Shown piece after piece: positions 9,132-17,474 of a stretch of 64,000 nt of DNA. The stretch is from NCBI GenBank assembly GCA_964580725.1, contig CAZOLV010000008.1, forward strand, positions 25,512 to 89,511. Reading direction: 5' to 3'. The DNA comes from Amarolinea sp964580725 (lineage in GTDB: Bacteria > Chloroflexota > Anaerolineae > SSC4 > Amarolineaceae). Position numbers and translations under genes: made by a program. A model generated the notes under the pieces. That model saw only the letters and a program-made list of their open reading frames with translations, did not search any database and had not been told where the DNA came from. The first letter of the stretch is position 1. Every line of letters starts with the position of its first letter.

Positions 9132-10624
9132 CGGCGCAGTCCTCCCCAGCGGCTCGCACGCTTCCAGATCGAAGCGCCGTCATCGCCCGACTGGCGCACC
9201 GTCAGCGCACGGCGCTGGCTTTCATGCAACAGCAGCGTGGCCACGATGGCGGCAATCTCCTTGTGTTCCGGTCGATCGGTTGCCTGCAGCGCAAAACGCT
9301 GCTCCAGGAAAGTCGTGTCGAAGGCGCCCCACATGAAGCGTGTGCTCTCCATGATCTGCTGATGGAACGGGATGCTCGTCTTGATGCCGCCAATCTTGTA
9401 CTCGCGCAGAGCGCGGCGCATGCGCAGAATCGCTTCGGGCCGCGTCTCGCCCCAGACGATCAGCTTGGCAATCATCGGATCGTAGTACAGCGAGACCTCG
9501 AAACCTTCGTAGATGCCGCTCTCCACACGCACCCCCGGCCCCGTCGGTTCGGACAGCGTCACCACATGCCCGCCGGACGGCATGAAGTTATTGAACGGGT
9601 CTTCCGCCGTGATGCGGCACTCGATGGCCGAGCCGCGGGGGCGAATGTCCTCCTGCTTCCAACGCAAGCGGCGCCCGCTGGCAATGGCGATCATCTCCTT
9701 GACGATGTCCACTCCGGTGACCATTTCCGTCACCGGGTGTTCCACCTGCAGACGGGTGTTCATCTCCAGGAAATAGAAGTTGCCGTCGCGATCAAGCAGG
9801 AACTCGAAGGTGCCAGCGTTGACATACTTCACCGCCTGCGCCGCCCGCACCGCAATGGCTCCCATGCGTGTGCGCAGTTCATCGTTGACCGCCACCGAGG
9901 GCGCTTCTTCGATCAGTTTTTGATGGCGTCGTTGAATCGAACATTCGCGCTCGCCCAGGTGAATCACGTTGCCGTGCTCATCGGCCAGGATTTGGATTTC
10001 GATGTGACGGGCGTTTTCGACCAGCTTTTCCATGTAGACCGTATCGTCGCCGAAGGCGCCTTTGGCCTCACGACGGGCCGCCTGTAACGCACCCGCCAGG
10101 TCTTCGGGGCGGCGCACGGTGCGCATGCCCTTGCCGCCGCCGCCGGCCGCCGCCTTGATGAGCAGTGGATACCCGATCTGATCGGCCGCGGCCGCGGCCT
10201 CATCATCGTGCAGGCCCTGCGGCGTGCCAGGCACGACAGGCACGCCGGCCGCCATCATGCTGCGACGCGCTTCCACCTTATCGCCCATGGCGCGAATGGC
10301 CGACGCCGGCGGGCCGATGAAGGCAAAACCCTCGGCCTCGCACGCCTCGGCGAACTCCTCGTTTTCAGAAAGGAAACCGTAGCCGGGATGAATCGCCTCG
10401 GCGCCCGACTTGCGCGCAATGTCCAGGATCTTGTCAATGCGCAGATAGCTCTCTCTGGACGGCGCCGGGCCAATGTTGTAGGCCTCGTCGGCGTAGCGCA
10501 CATGCAGCGCCTGGCGGTCGGCGTCGGAATAGATGGCGACGGTGCTCAAGCCGCGCTCCTCGCAGGCGCGCAAGATGCGCACAGCGATCTCACCGCGATT
10601 GGCGACCAGAACCTTCTTAAACAT
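9128..10624 (-). CDS. accC: Biotin carboxylase subunit of acyl-CoA/acetyl-CoA carboxylase
   Basis: 498 aa, slightly longer than the usual 445-450 because of a C-terminal tail of about 45 residues. It shows the full ATP-grasp architecture: N-terminal VANRGEIAVRILRA, the glycine-rich ATP loop AAAGGGGKGMR, ECSIQRRHQKLIEEAPS, and the catalytic region FLEMNTRLQVEHPVTE with the conserved Glu and Arg. It carboxylates biotin on the carrier encoded by the overlapping downstream gene using ATP and bicarbonate. The gene is 57 bases downstream of the HD-GYP gene. With a PccB-type CT subunit in the same operon, propionyl-CoA carboxylase is as likely as acetyl-CoA carboxylase. Confidence 0.95.
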   Translation of the reverse strand: MFKKVLVANRGEIAVRILRACEERGLSTVAIYSDADRQALHVRYADEAYNIGPAPSRESYLRIDKILDIARKSGAEAIHPGYGFLSENEEFAEACEAEGFAFIGPPASAIRAMGDKVEARRSMMAAGVPVVPGTPQGLHDDEAAAAADQIGYPLLIKAAAGGGGKGMRTVRRPEDLAGALQAARREAKGAFGDDTVYMEKLVENARHIEIQILADEHGNVIHLGERECSIQRRHQKLIEEAPSVAVNDELRTRMGAIAVRAAQAVKYVNAGTFEFLLDRDGNFYFLEMNTRLQVEHPVTEMVTGVDIVKEMIAIASGRRLRWKQEDIRPRGSAIECRITAEDPFNNFMPSGGHVVTLSEPTGPGVRVESGIYEGFEVSLYYDPMIAKLIVWGETRPEAILRMRRALREYKIGGIKTSIPFHQQIMESTRFMWGAFDTTFLEQRFALQATDRPEHKEIAAIVATLLLHESQRRALTVRQSGDDGASIWKRASRWGGLRR

Positions 10625-10681
10625 CGAACGGTTTGCCTCCTGTCGAGAAAAAAGACCGCGGCAGTCTGCGCCGGCGGGTCA

Positions 10682-12322
10682 TTACCAGCTCGGTACGTAC
10701 TTGAAATCGGCGGGCACCTCGTGCAGCGATTGCCAGGCCGTCACGATCGCCGGGTCGAACTGCGTGCCGGCGGCAGCCTCCAGGCGGTGCATCGCTTCGC
10801 CGTGCGGCATCCCTTTGCGATAGGGGCGATCCATCGTCATGGCGTCGTAAGAGTCGGCCACGCTGAGACAGCGGGCAATGGCCGGGATGGCCTCCCCCTT
10901 CAAGCCGGCGGGATAGCCGCGGCCGTCCCAACGCTCGTGATGGTGACGCAGCAGGGCCAGGGCCGTATCGCTCAAACCGAGCGCCGCTTGCAGCAGAATC
11001 TCGACCCCTTCTTCGGGGTGACGCTTCATCAGGGCGAATTCCTCTTCGGTCAGCGCGCCCGGTTTGTTCAGGATTTCGGGCGGCACGCGCATCTTGCCCA
11101 GGTCATGCAACGGGCCGATGTAGGCCAGCGCATCGATGTCTTCGGCCGGCAGGCCGATCTGGCGCGCCAGCAGCAGCGCATAGCGCACCACGCGGTCGCT
11201 GTGATCGGCCACCTCTTCTTCGACGGAGTACATGTCGAAGAGCAGGTCCATGATCTGATTGATGAGGAAGAAGGAACGTTCCTCCCCCGCCGACAAGAGA
11301 TCGGGCAGCGGTGCTGGCGCCAGTCTGCCGCCCTCCAACAAGGTGCGTCCCAAGATCAACTGCACATGGGCGCGATCCGCCTCCATCACCATGCTACGGT
11401 GCCGGTAAATGCGTTCGGCGCGCTGCAGGCAGTCCAGCCCGGTGTGATACGAACCGCTGGCCAGATGAATGTTGCCGATCAGCGCGTTGACATCGGCCAC
11501 CACCGAACGGTCGAAATGAAACAACTGCCGCACATGCACTTCCAGCGCCTGGCTGGCATAGCGCCAGGCCTCGCGCAGTTGGCCGCGGCGGAAATAGACC
11601 TCGGCGCGCATCTGATGAAAATAGCTCAGCCGCTCCAGCCAATCGGCATGTTTGGCGGTGCGCGCCAGTTCCTCGCCTTCCACCAGGCACGCCTCGGCCT
11701 GTTCGTAGTTGCCCAGGATGATCTCGTAATGCCCCAGGTTTTCCAACAGCGTAATGAGCGCCACCTGGTTGTCCACCGCACGCGCCAGTTCCAGCCCACG
11801 CAGATAGAGATCGCGCGCCTGACGATACTCGCCGACCAGCGCAAAGGCGTTGGCAAGGTTGATGTGCGCCCGCAGCAGCGTGCGCTGTTCGTGCACCGAC
11901 AGCGTCGCCGCCACACGCTGGCGCAGGTCTTCCAACGTATCGAGCGCCTCGCGCAGCGCCCAAACGGCGTCCACCGCACGGTGCTGTTGGGCGGCGCAGA
12001 AGCCGATCACGCTGTAGGCGGTCGAAATCTTCGTCTTGTTGTCGCCCAGCAATTGCTCGCTCAACTCCAGGCAGCGGCGGGCGTTGGCTTCGGCCGCGTC
12101 ATAGCTGCCGAGCAGAAAAGCCTGATCCTCGGCCAGGTGAACGTAGATATTGGCCTGTTGCGATAGCAAGCCGTACTGCTCAGCCAGCCCGATCGCCGCC
12201 TGCGCCCTTTCGATCGCAGCCACCGGCAATCCCTGGCTCGTGTAGTAGGCCCGCTGGCGGATCAACTCCACGATCCCCACCAGCGCCTCGGCCGATGTCA
12301 TCTTCCCATCGGTCTCGTTCAC
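10682..12322 (-). CDS. TPR-HD-GYP protein (putative c-di-GMP phosphodiesterase)
   Basis: 546 aa from the GTG at 12322, which follows the upstream stop by 13 bases and has AAAGG in front. The frame is open to 12358 but that would overlap the previous gene and lose the ribosome site. Residues 10-330 are helical repeats of TPR type (RAYYTSQGLPVAAIERAQAAI and following). The C-terminal third is an HD-GYP domain: YIGPLHDLGKMRVPPEIL, MKRHPEEGVEIL, HHHERWDGRGYPAGLKGEAIP, DSYDAMTMDRPYR. In characterised HD-GYP enzymes these residues bind metal and hydrolyse c-di-GMP. Metal ligands look intact. Its place between the CT and BC subunits of a carboxylase is unusual and suggests co-expression, not a direct role. 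Confidence 0.88.
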   Translation of the reverse strand: MNETDGKMTSAEALVGIVELIRQRAYYTSQGLPVAAIERAQAAIGLAEQYGLLSQQANIYVHLAEDQAFLLGSYDAAEANARRCLELSEQLLGDNKTKISTAYSVIGFCAAQQHRAVDAVWALREALDTLEDLRQRVAATLSVHEQRTLLRAHINLANAFALVGEYRQARDLYLRGLELARAVDNQVALITLLENLGHYEIILGNYEQAEACLVEGEELARTAKHADWLERLSYFHQMRAEVYFRRGQLREAWRYASQALEVHVRQLFHFDRSVVADVNALIGNIHLASGSYHTGLDCLQRAERIYRHRSMVMEADRAHVQLILGRTLLEGGRLAPAPLPDLLSAGEERSFFLINQIMDLLFDMYSVEEEVADHSDRVVRYALLLARQIGLPAEDIDALAYIGPLHDLGKMRVPPEILNKPGALTEEEFALMKRHPEEGVEILLQAALGLSDTALALLRHHHERWDGRGYPAGLKGEAIPAIARCLSVADSYDAMTMDRPYRKGMPHGEAMHRLEAAAGTQFDPAIVTAWQSLHEVPADFKYVPSW

Positions 12323-12335
12323 GCCCGTTCGCCTT

Positions 12336-12920
12336 TCAGTTCCACGGTTCGTTCGCAAACTCGGTGGCCAGGCCGTCGCTCAGATAGAGGGTCAGAAAGA
12401 CCTGATCTGGTTCGAACGGCAGCGGCGCCAGTTCCTCCAGCGTGCGTAGTTCGCCAAAATTTTCTTCGAGAGAGCGCAAACAACGCTGCTGCACTTCCTT
12501 GACAATCGCCGTCAGCGGTTGGCCCAACGGGCGCAAGTCGCTCTCGGCCAGCGCCAGTGTCAGGGTCACGACGCCGCTGGCCCACAGGCCATTGAGCGGC
12601 AGAGCGGCGGGGTCAGGCAGGCAGGTGAAGCGCACCGGGGCGCCGCAATCCACCTCGAATTCGAGCAGCGCCTCGTCTTCGACCTGGTAATCGGCCACAT
12701 CCTTGATCACGCCGGCGAGGGCAAAGAGGCCGGGCGCCAGCGCCTGCAGGCGCGGCTTGCCCTGGGCGTGCAGGCGCAACTGCCCCAGGCCGCCCGTTTC
12801 GCCCAACGTCACCGCCCCGCCGTCCAGAATCACCGGCAGCAGCGCACCGGGACGAATGGCCGGGCAGTCCGCCGCCGTGAACTGCCAGCCCGGCAGTTCG
12901 ACCGTCAGTTGCCTGGCCAT
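12336..12920 (-). CDS. Uncharacterised protein between carboxylase subunits
   Basis: 194 aa, not recognised. The ATG overlaps the stop of the carboxyltransferase gene (TGATG), so translation is probably coupled. No signal peptide or membrane segment. The N-terminal 120 residues look like short beta strands (WQFTAADCPAIRPGALLPVILDGGAV, LGQLRLHAQGKPRLQAL), then a helical, acidic tail (LTAIVKEVQQRCLRSLEENF). The position between CT and the HD-GYP gene suggests an accessory role in the carboxylase operon, but nothing in the sequence proves it. Confidence 0.7.
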   Translation of the reverse strand: MARQLTVELPGWQFTAADCPAIRPGALLPVILDGGAVTLGETGGLGQLRLHAQGKPRLQALAPGLFALAGVIKDVADYQVEDEALLEFEVDCGAPVRFTCLPDPAALPLNGLWASGVVTLTLALAESDLRPLGQPLTAIVKEVQQRCLRSLEENFGELRTLEELAPLPFEPDQVFLTLYLSDGLATEFANEPWN

Positions 12921-14470
12921 CAGAGTGGGATGTTCCCGTGCTTCTTGGGCGGATTCGAATCGCGCTTGTTTTGCAGCATCTCCAGCGCGTTGATCAGCCG
13001 CGGCCGCGTCTCGCGCGGCTCGATGACATCATCTATGTAGCCGCGGCCGGCCGCCACATACGGATTGGCGAACTTGGTGCGGTATTCGTTCACCAGACGC
13101 ATTCTCTCCGCCTCGGCATCTTCCGCCTCCTGCAGTTGGCGGCGGAAGATGATGTTGACCGCTCCTTCCGGCCCCATCACTGCAATTTCGGCGGTGGGCC
13201 AGGCCACGTTGAGATCGCCGCGGATGTGCTTGCTGCTCATCACGCAGTAGGCCCCGCCATACGCCTTGCGCGTGATGACCGTGATCTTGGGCACCGTCGC
13301 CTCGCACAGGGCATACAGCAGCTTGGCGCCGTGACGGATGATGCCGCCGTGCTCCTGCGCCACCCCCGGCATGAAGCCAGGCACATCCTCGAACACGATG
13401 ATCGGGATGTTGAAACAGTCGCAGAAACGTACGAAGCGCGCCGCTTTCCACGACGCGTCGATGTCGAGCACGCCAGCCAGCACCATCGGCTGATTGGCCA
13501 CGATCCCCACCGGACGTTCTCCCAGGCGGGCAAAACCGCACAGGATGTTGCGCCCAAAGTGCTCGTGCACCTCCAGGAAATCGCCGTCATCCACGACACG
13601 CCGGATGATCTCTTTCATGTCGTAGGGTTTGTTGGGGTTGTCGGGGATGATGCGGTCGAGCTCTTCGTCCATACGCAGCGGATCGTCGTTGGTCGGACGG
13701 CGCGGCGGGTCCTCCAGGTTGTTCTGGGGGAAGAAACTGAGCAGCTTCTGCGTCAGGAACATCGCCTCTTCTTCACCTTCGGCGACGAACTGCGCCACAC
13801 CGCTCTTGTTGGCGTGCGCCAGCGCGCCCCCCAACGTCTCGAAGGTGACGTCCTCATGCGTGACGGTCTTGACCACCTCCGGCCCGGTGACGAACATGTG
13901 GCTCGATTCCTTGACCATGATGATGAAGTCGGTGATGGCGGGCGAGTAGACGGCGCCGCCCGCACAGGGGCCAAGAATGACCGATACCTGGGGAATGACG
14001 CCCGAGGCCAGGGTGTTGCGCAGGAAGATGTCGGCATAGGCGCCCAGCGATACCACCCCTTCCTGGATGCGTGCGCCGCCGGAGTCGTTCAGGCCGATGA
14101 CCGGTGCGCCGTTCTTGAGCGCCATGTCCATGATCTTGCAGATCTTTTCGGCGTGCGCCTGCGACAGCGAGCCGCCAAAGACCGTGAAATCTTGCGAGAA
14201 GACGAATGTCAGCCGTCCCTCGATGGTGCCGTAGCCGGTGACAACGCCATCGCCCAGGACGCGCTGGTCGGCCAGCCCAAAATCGCTGATGCGATGGGTG
14301 GCGAACATGTCGAGTTCGCGAAAACTGCCCTTGTCGAGCAGACGTTCCAGGCGCTCGCGCGCACTCAGCCGCCCTTTGCTGCGGTGAATGGCCTGACGCT
14401 TGGCGCCGCCGCCCAGCTTGGCCTGCTCTCTCAACTCTCGTAGCTGTTGAATCTTCGGGTCGAGCGTCAC
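12920..14470 (-). CDS. Acyl-CoA carboxylase carboxyltransferase subunit (propionyl-CoA carboxylase beta type)
   Basis: 516 aa, the usual length for PccB/MmdA-type subunits. It has the two crotonase-like halves: residues 1-250 with VFSQDFTVFGGSLSQAHAEKI and the oxyanion loop region NDSGGARIQEGVVSLGAY, GPCAGGAVYSPAI; residues 260-500 with ANQPMVLAGVLDIDASWKAARF, EDVPGFMPGVAQEHGGIIRHGAKLL and RKAYGGAYCVMSSK. It moves CO2 from carboxybiotin to propionyl- or acetyl-CoA. The C-terminal KRDSNPPKKHGNIPL matches the PCC beta tail. Followed by coupled genes for an unknown protein, HD-GYP, BC and BCCP. Confidence 0.94.
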   Translation of the reverse strand: MTLDPKIQQLRELREQAKLGGGAKRQAIHRSKGRLSARERLERLLDKGSFRELDMFATHRISDFGLADQRVLGDGVVTGYGTIEGRLTFVFSQDFTVFGGSLSQAHAEKICKIMDMALKNGAPVIGLNDSGGARIQEGVVSLGAYADIFLRNTLASGVIPQVSVILGPCAGGAVYSPAITDFIIMVKESSHMFVTGPEVVKTVTHEDVTFETLGGALAHANKSGVAQFVAEGEEEAMFLTQKLLSFFPQNNLEDPPRRPTNDDPLRMDEELDRIIPDNPNKPYDMKEIIRRVVDDGDFLEVHEHFGRNILCGFARLGERPVGIVANQPMVLAGVLDIDASWKAARFVRFCDCFNIPIIVFEDVPGFMPGVAQEHGGIIRHGAKLLYALCEATVPKITVITRKAYGGAYCVMSSKHIRGDLNVAWPTAEIAVMGPEGAVNIIFRRQLQEAEDAEAERMRLVNEYRTKFANPYVAAGRGYIDDVIEPRETRPRLINALEMLQNKRDSNPPKKHGNIPL

Positions 14471-14498
14471 TGGACTGACCTCCGCTTGAGATGTGATT

Positions 14499-15170
14499 TC
14501 AGGATGATGATGATGAAACGTGCGTGGCGTGCGGCGCAGGCGCCTGGCGCATGGCCAACAGCGCCAGCCAGCCTGACAGCAGCCAGGTCATGATGATCGT
14601 GTGCCACTGCATCAGCCAGAGCGGCACCGTTGGGTAGAAGAAGGGGTATTCGCCCAGGCCGTAGTCAACGAAATCGCTGAGTGTGAACCAGGCCAACGCG
14701 ATCAGGGCGTGACGCACTTCGGCGCGCAGGCGGGTCAACAGGAAGATGCCCTGTAAGATCATGCCGAGATGCGCCACGGTCATCACGATCCCTTCGAGAG
14801 TCAGGGATGCGCCCAACGCCCAGTAACTGAACCAGAAGGTGACGGTCCACACGCCATACTTGAGCAAGCCGATCGCCGTGATGGCGTAGAACCAGGTCCA
14901 GGGCTTGCCGCGCCGCAGACCGGCCCAGGCGATGACGAACAGCAGGGCGAAGAGGGGACAGTCGGGGATGAAGATCCAAAGCAGCGGCGAGGGCGACCCC
15001 AGACCGCCCTTGCCCTGCAGAAAGTGCGGACCGTACCAGTAAGCGGTTCCGGCCGCAAAGCCGATCAGGTTCAAGAAGACGATCACGCGGGCCACAGTGC
15101 GCTGTTCGAGAAGCGCAAAGACTTGTGCAAGGGGGCGATTGACTCTGAGCATGACCCTTTCCCCAATCAT
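14499..15170 (-). CDS. DUF1405 family membrane protein (YpjA-like)
   Basis: 223 aa with five to six hydrophobic segments: VIVFLNLIGFAAGTAYWYG, LWIFIPDCPLFALLFVIAWAG, FYAITAIGLLKYGVWTVTFW, GIVMTVAHLGMILQGIFL and WHTIIMTWLLSGWLAL. FIPDCPLFALLF and the KYGVWT segment are the hallmarks of DUF1405, whose function is unknown. It starts at ATG 15170 (an alternative ATG lies six codons in) and overlaps the acyltransferase stop by 4 bases. The serine-rich end comes from a short TCA/ATG run. The family is usually membrane-resident in Firmicutes and Chloroflexota. Confidence 0.82.
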   Translation of the reverse strand: MIGERVMLRVNRPLAQVFALLEQRTVARVIVFLNLIGFAAGTAYWYGPHFLQGKGGLGSPSPLLWIFIPDCPLFALLFVIAWAGLRRGKPWTWFYAITAIGLLKYGVWTVTFWFSYWALGASLTLEGIVMTVAHLGMILQGIFLLTRLRAEVRHALIALAWFTLSDFVDYGLGEYPFFYPTVPLWLMQWHTIIMTWLLSGWLALLAMRQAPAPHATHVSSSSS

Positions 15171-15706
15171 GACAGCGCAGGGTTGGCGCCCTCTGCGCCA
15201 AGCGGTCGAATTGGCACGCCGCCCACGACGGCGCCCGGGGGTACATCCTTGTTGACCAGGCTCATGGCCGAAACGACGGCGCCATCGCCGATGACGACCC
15301 CTGGTAAGATCGTGCAGTTAGCGCCGATCACCGCATTGCGGCCAATCACCACCGGCCCCTTGCGCCATTCGTGCAACAGATACTCGTGCGCCAGGATGAC
15401 AGTGTTGTAGCCGATGATCGTATTGGCGCCGATGACGATTTCTTCGGGAAAGAAGACATCGAGCACAACCGCCAGCGCCACCGACGCTCGTTCGCCCACT
15501 GTGACGCCGATGGCCTGGTACATGCGCCGTTTGACGTTCAGCCACGGTGTGTAGCGCGCCGTGTAGATGACTAGCCAGTTGCGCACCACCTTCCAAAATG
15601 GCACGGTCTTGTACAGGTGCTGCAACGTGTTGCTGTCGTCGGGCGATGGGGTGACCCGCAAGCGATCCTGACGTTTCTGCTCGATGGACACAGGCGGCTT
15701 ATCCAA
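15167..15706 (-). CDS. Left-handed beta-helix acyltransferase (hexapeptide repeat)
   Basis: 179 aa. The C-terminal part (70-170) has hexapeptide repeats of the [LIV]-G-x4 type: VIGANTIIGYNTVILAHEYLL, VVIGRNAVIGANCTILPGVVIGDGAVVSAMSLVNKDVPPG. This is a maltose/galactoside O-acetyltransferase-like fold acting as a trimer with acetyl-CoA or another acyl donor. The N-terminal 70 residues are helical (FWKVVRNWLVIYTARYTPWL). The catalytic His is probably in AHEYLLHEW. It overlaps the dehydrogenase stop by 8 bases and the next gene by 4. Substrate unknown. Confidence 0.87.
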   Translation of the reverse strand: MDKPPVSIEQKRQDRLRVTPSPDDSNTLQHLYKTVPFWKVVRNWLVIYTARYTPWLNVKRRMYQAIGVTVGERASVALAVVLDVFFPEEIVIGANTIIGYNTVILAHEYLLHEWRKGPVVIGRNAVIGANCTILPGVVIGDGAVVSAMSLVNKDVPPGAVVGGVPIRPLGAEGANPALS

Positions 15707-16736
15707 TTTCGATCACAAGCTTGCCGAAGTGCTGATCGGTCTTCATGCGCGCCAGCGCAAGGGGATAGTCGCGCAGTGCAAAGACTTCATCAATGGCAAC
15801 CCTGATCTTGCCGGAGAAGATCAGGTTCATCACCTTGACGAAATCGGCCTGGCTGCCCATCGTCGAGCCGATGATCTGCAGTTGGCGTGCAAAGACCAGG
15901 TTGACCGGCGTGACGGCGCGGTAGCCGCCGGTGCCGCCCACCGTCAGCAGACGGCCGCCGGCCCCCAGGCTGCGCAAGCTGTCGAGCCAGGTTGGCTCGC
16001 CGACGTTGTCCACCACCACATCCACGCCCCGCTTCTGCGTTTTGGCCCAGACCGCCTTGCCCCAGTTCGGCTCCTGGCTGCGGTCGCAAACCCAGTCAGC
16101 GCCCAGTGCCAGCGCCGCGGCGGCTTTCTGCGCATCGCCAGCGACGACGAGAACCGTCGCGCCGGCCAGTTTGGCCAGTTGCACCGTTGCCGTGTTGACG
16201 CCGCCGCCGGCGCCGACGACCAACACCGTCTCGCCCGGCTGCAGGCGTCCGCGTGTGAACAGCATGCGCCAGGCGGTGACATAGACCACCGGTGCGGCGG
16301 CGGCGGTTTTCAAGTCAACATGATCGGGCGTCGCCAGGAGATTGCGCGCCGGCACACGCACGAACTCGGCATAGCTGCCCGGCGCGTGTTCGCCCAACAT
16401 GGAGAACTGATCGCAGAAGGGATGTTCGCCGGCCACACAATGGGGGCAGGCGCCGCACCAGAGGGTGGGGTTGTAGGTGACGCGCTGCCCCACCTGCCAC
16501 CCCGTCACGCGTGCGCCCAGCGCGGCGATGACGCCGGCGCCGTCGGAGCCGAGAATGTGGGGCATCTTCAGTTGCAGGCCAGGCCATCCCCGGCGCACGA
16601 AATCGTCCAACCGGTTGAGTGCGGCGTAGTGCACGCGCACCAACACATCGTCCGCGCCAATGTCCGGCGTCGGGACGTCCTCACGATACTGAATGACCTC
16701 GGGGCCGCCATGTTCGAAGAAAACGATCGCTCTCAT
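15699..16736 (-). CDS. Zinc-type medium-chain alcohol dehydrogenase/quinone reductase family protein
   Basis: 345 aa. The MDR fold is clear: N-terminal GroES-like domain with RVHYAALNRLDDFVRRGWPG, structural zinc motif CGACPHCVAGEHPFC, and Rossmann loop VLVVGAGGGVNTATVQLAKLAGA. The catalytic zinc cysteine of class ADHs (usually C-G-T-D) is replaced by NRLDD, as in crotonyl-CoA reductase and quinone-reductase-like branches, so the enzyme probably reduces an activated double bond or aldehyde with NAD(P)H and lacks the catalytic zinc. Its ATG overlaps the methyltransferase stop. Neighbours suggest acyl-CoA chemistry. Confidence 0.86.
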   Translation of the reverse strand: MRAIVFFEHGGPEVIQYREDVPTPDIGADDVLVRVHYAALNRLDDFVRRGWPGLQLKMPHILGSDGAGVIAALGARVTGWQVGQRVTYNPTLWCGACPHCVAGEHPFCDQFSMLGEHAPGSYAEFVRVPARNLLATPDHVDLKTAAAAPVVYVTAWRMLFTRGRLQPGETVLVVGAGGGVNTATVQLAKLAGATVLVVAGDAQKAAAALALGADWVCDRSQEPNWGKAVWAKTQKRGVDVVVDNVGEPTWLDSLRSLGAGGRLLTVGGTGGYRAVTPVNLVFARQLQIIGSTMGSQADFVKVMNLIFSGKIRVAIDEVFALRDYPLALARMKTDQHFGKLVIEIG

Positions 16737-17458
16737 GCAACCAATCCTGGAATTCGATCAGTCTTTTCCCATTGATCGGGAATTCTTGCTGCGCGCTCGT
16801 TGCCGGTCGGCTCATAGATGGGAGTGCCGATAGGACGGCGGCGCAACGAACCGCCGAACCAGGCCGCCAGCCGTTCACGGGCCAATTCGGCATAGTGCGG
16901 CTCTTTTTCACTGCCCAGGACGCGCCGATCGTGCATCACCGCAGCAATGAGCGACGAACCAACTCCCTTGGCCGGTACGCGCACACTGTCCAGATCGAAA
17001 ACGTAATCGTCGCCCTTCGTGAACCAGAGCAAGGTTTCATAGCGGCCAGAAAACCGCTTGCAAGCATGAAGCCCATGACCAAAGCGCCAGATGATCCTGT
17101 TGCGCAGGCGCATACTCAGCTCTTTGAACAGGCGATAGCAAAGAATGTCGAGTGGATACACCTCGCCATCTTCGACGAAATTACCAACCTGCCAGCAAAG
17201 ACTGCCGTTGTTGTTCAATACACGATACAACTGCGCAATGATCTGAGCCTGAGACTCAAGGTAACGCTCGATGGCAACCCGGTTTTCGTAATCCTTCCCC
17301 AGGTTGTAGGGCGGCGACGTGATGACCAGGTTCACCGTTTGGTCTGGTATCTCGCGCAGAAAATCGTTGACGTCACCTTCGAACAGCACGATTCGTGCAT
17401 CGGGGCTGAAACGCCGATGAATCGTCGGTGGGGGTTGGAACAACGGCAAGCCAGACAC
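16733..17458 (-). CDS. Beta-class DNA (adenine/cytosine-N4) methyltransferase with internal deletion
   Basis: 241 aa from the GTG at 17458, 17 bases after the dehydrogenase stop and with GAGG in front; the open frame to 17557 overlaps the preceding gene. The catalytic motif IV TSPPYN is intact (LVITSPPYNLGKDYE). After VFDLDSVRVPAK the sequence jumps directly to GVGSSLIAAVMHDRR. In full-length relatives about 50-60 residues lie between, including the start of motif I (D-P-F-x-G). So the AdoMet-binding loop has lost its Asp-Pro-Phe and the target-recognition segment is gone, while the frame is kept. The end AELARERLAAWF is normal. Probably inactive, or a very recent deletion. Confidence 0.75.
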   Translation of the reverse strand: MSGLPLFQPPPTIHRRFSPDARIVLFEGDVNDFLREIPDQTVNLVITSPPYNLGKDYENRVAIERYLESQAQIIAQLYRVLNNNGSLCWQVGNFVEDGEVYPLDILCYRLFKELSMRLRNRIIWRFGHGLHACKRFSGRYETLLWFTKGDDYVFDLDSVRVPAKGVGSSLIAAVMHDRRVLGSEKEPHYAELARERLAAWFGGSLRRRPIGTPIYEPTGNERAARIPDQWEKTDRIPGLVA

Positions 17459-17474
17459 GGCAGTGGACCTCTGT

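Noticed and set aside
10208..12166. 652-codon plus-strand frame opposite the HD-GYP gene
   Set aside because: Shadow; the minus strand shows TPR and HD-GYP motifs and operon overlaps.
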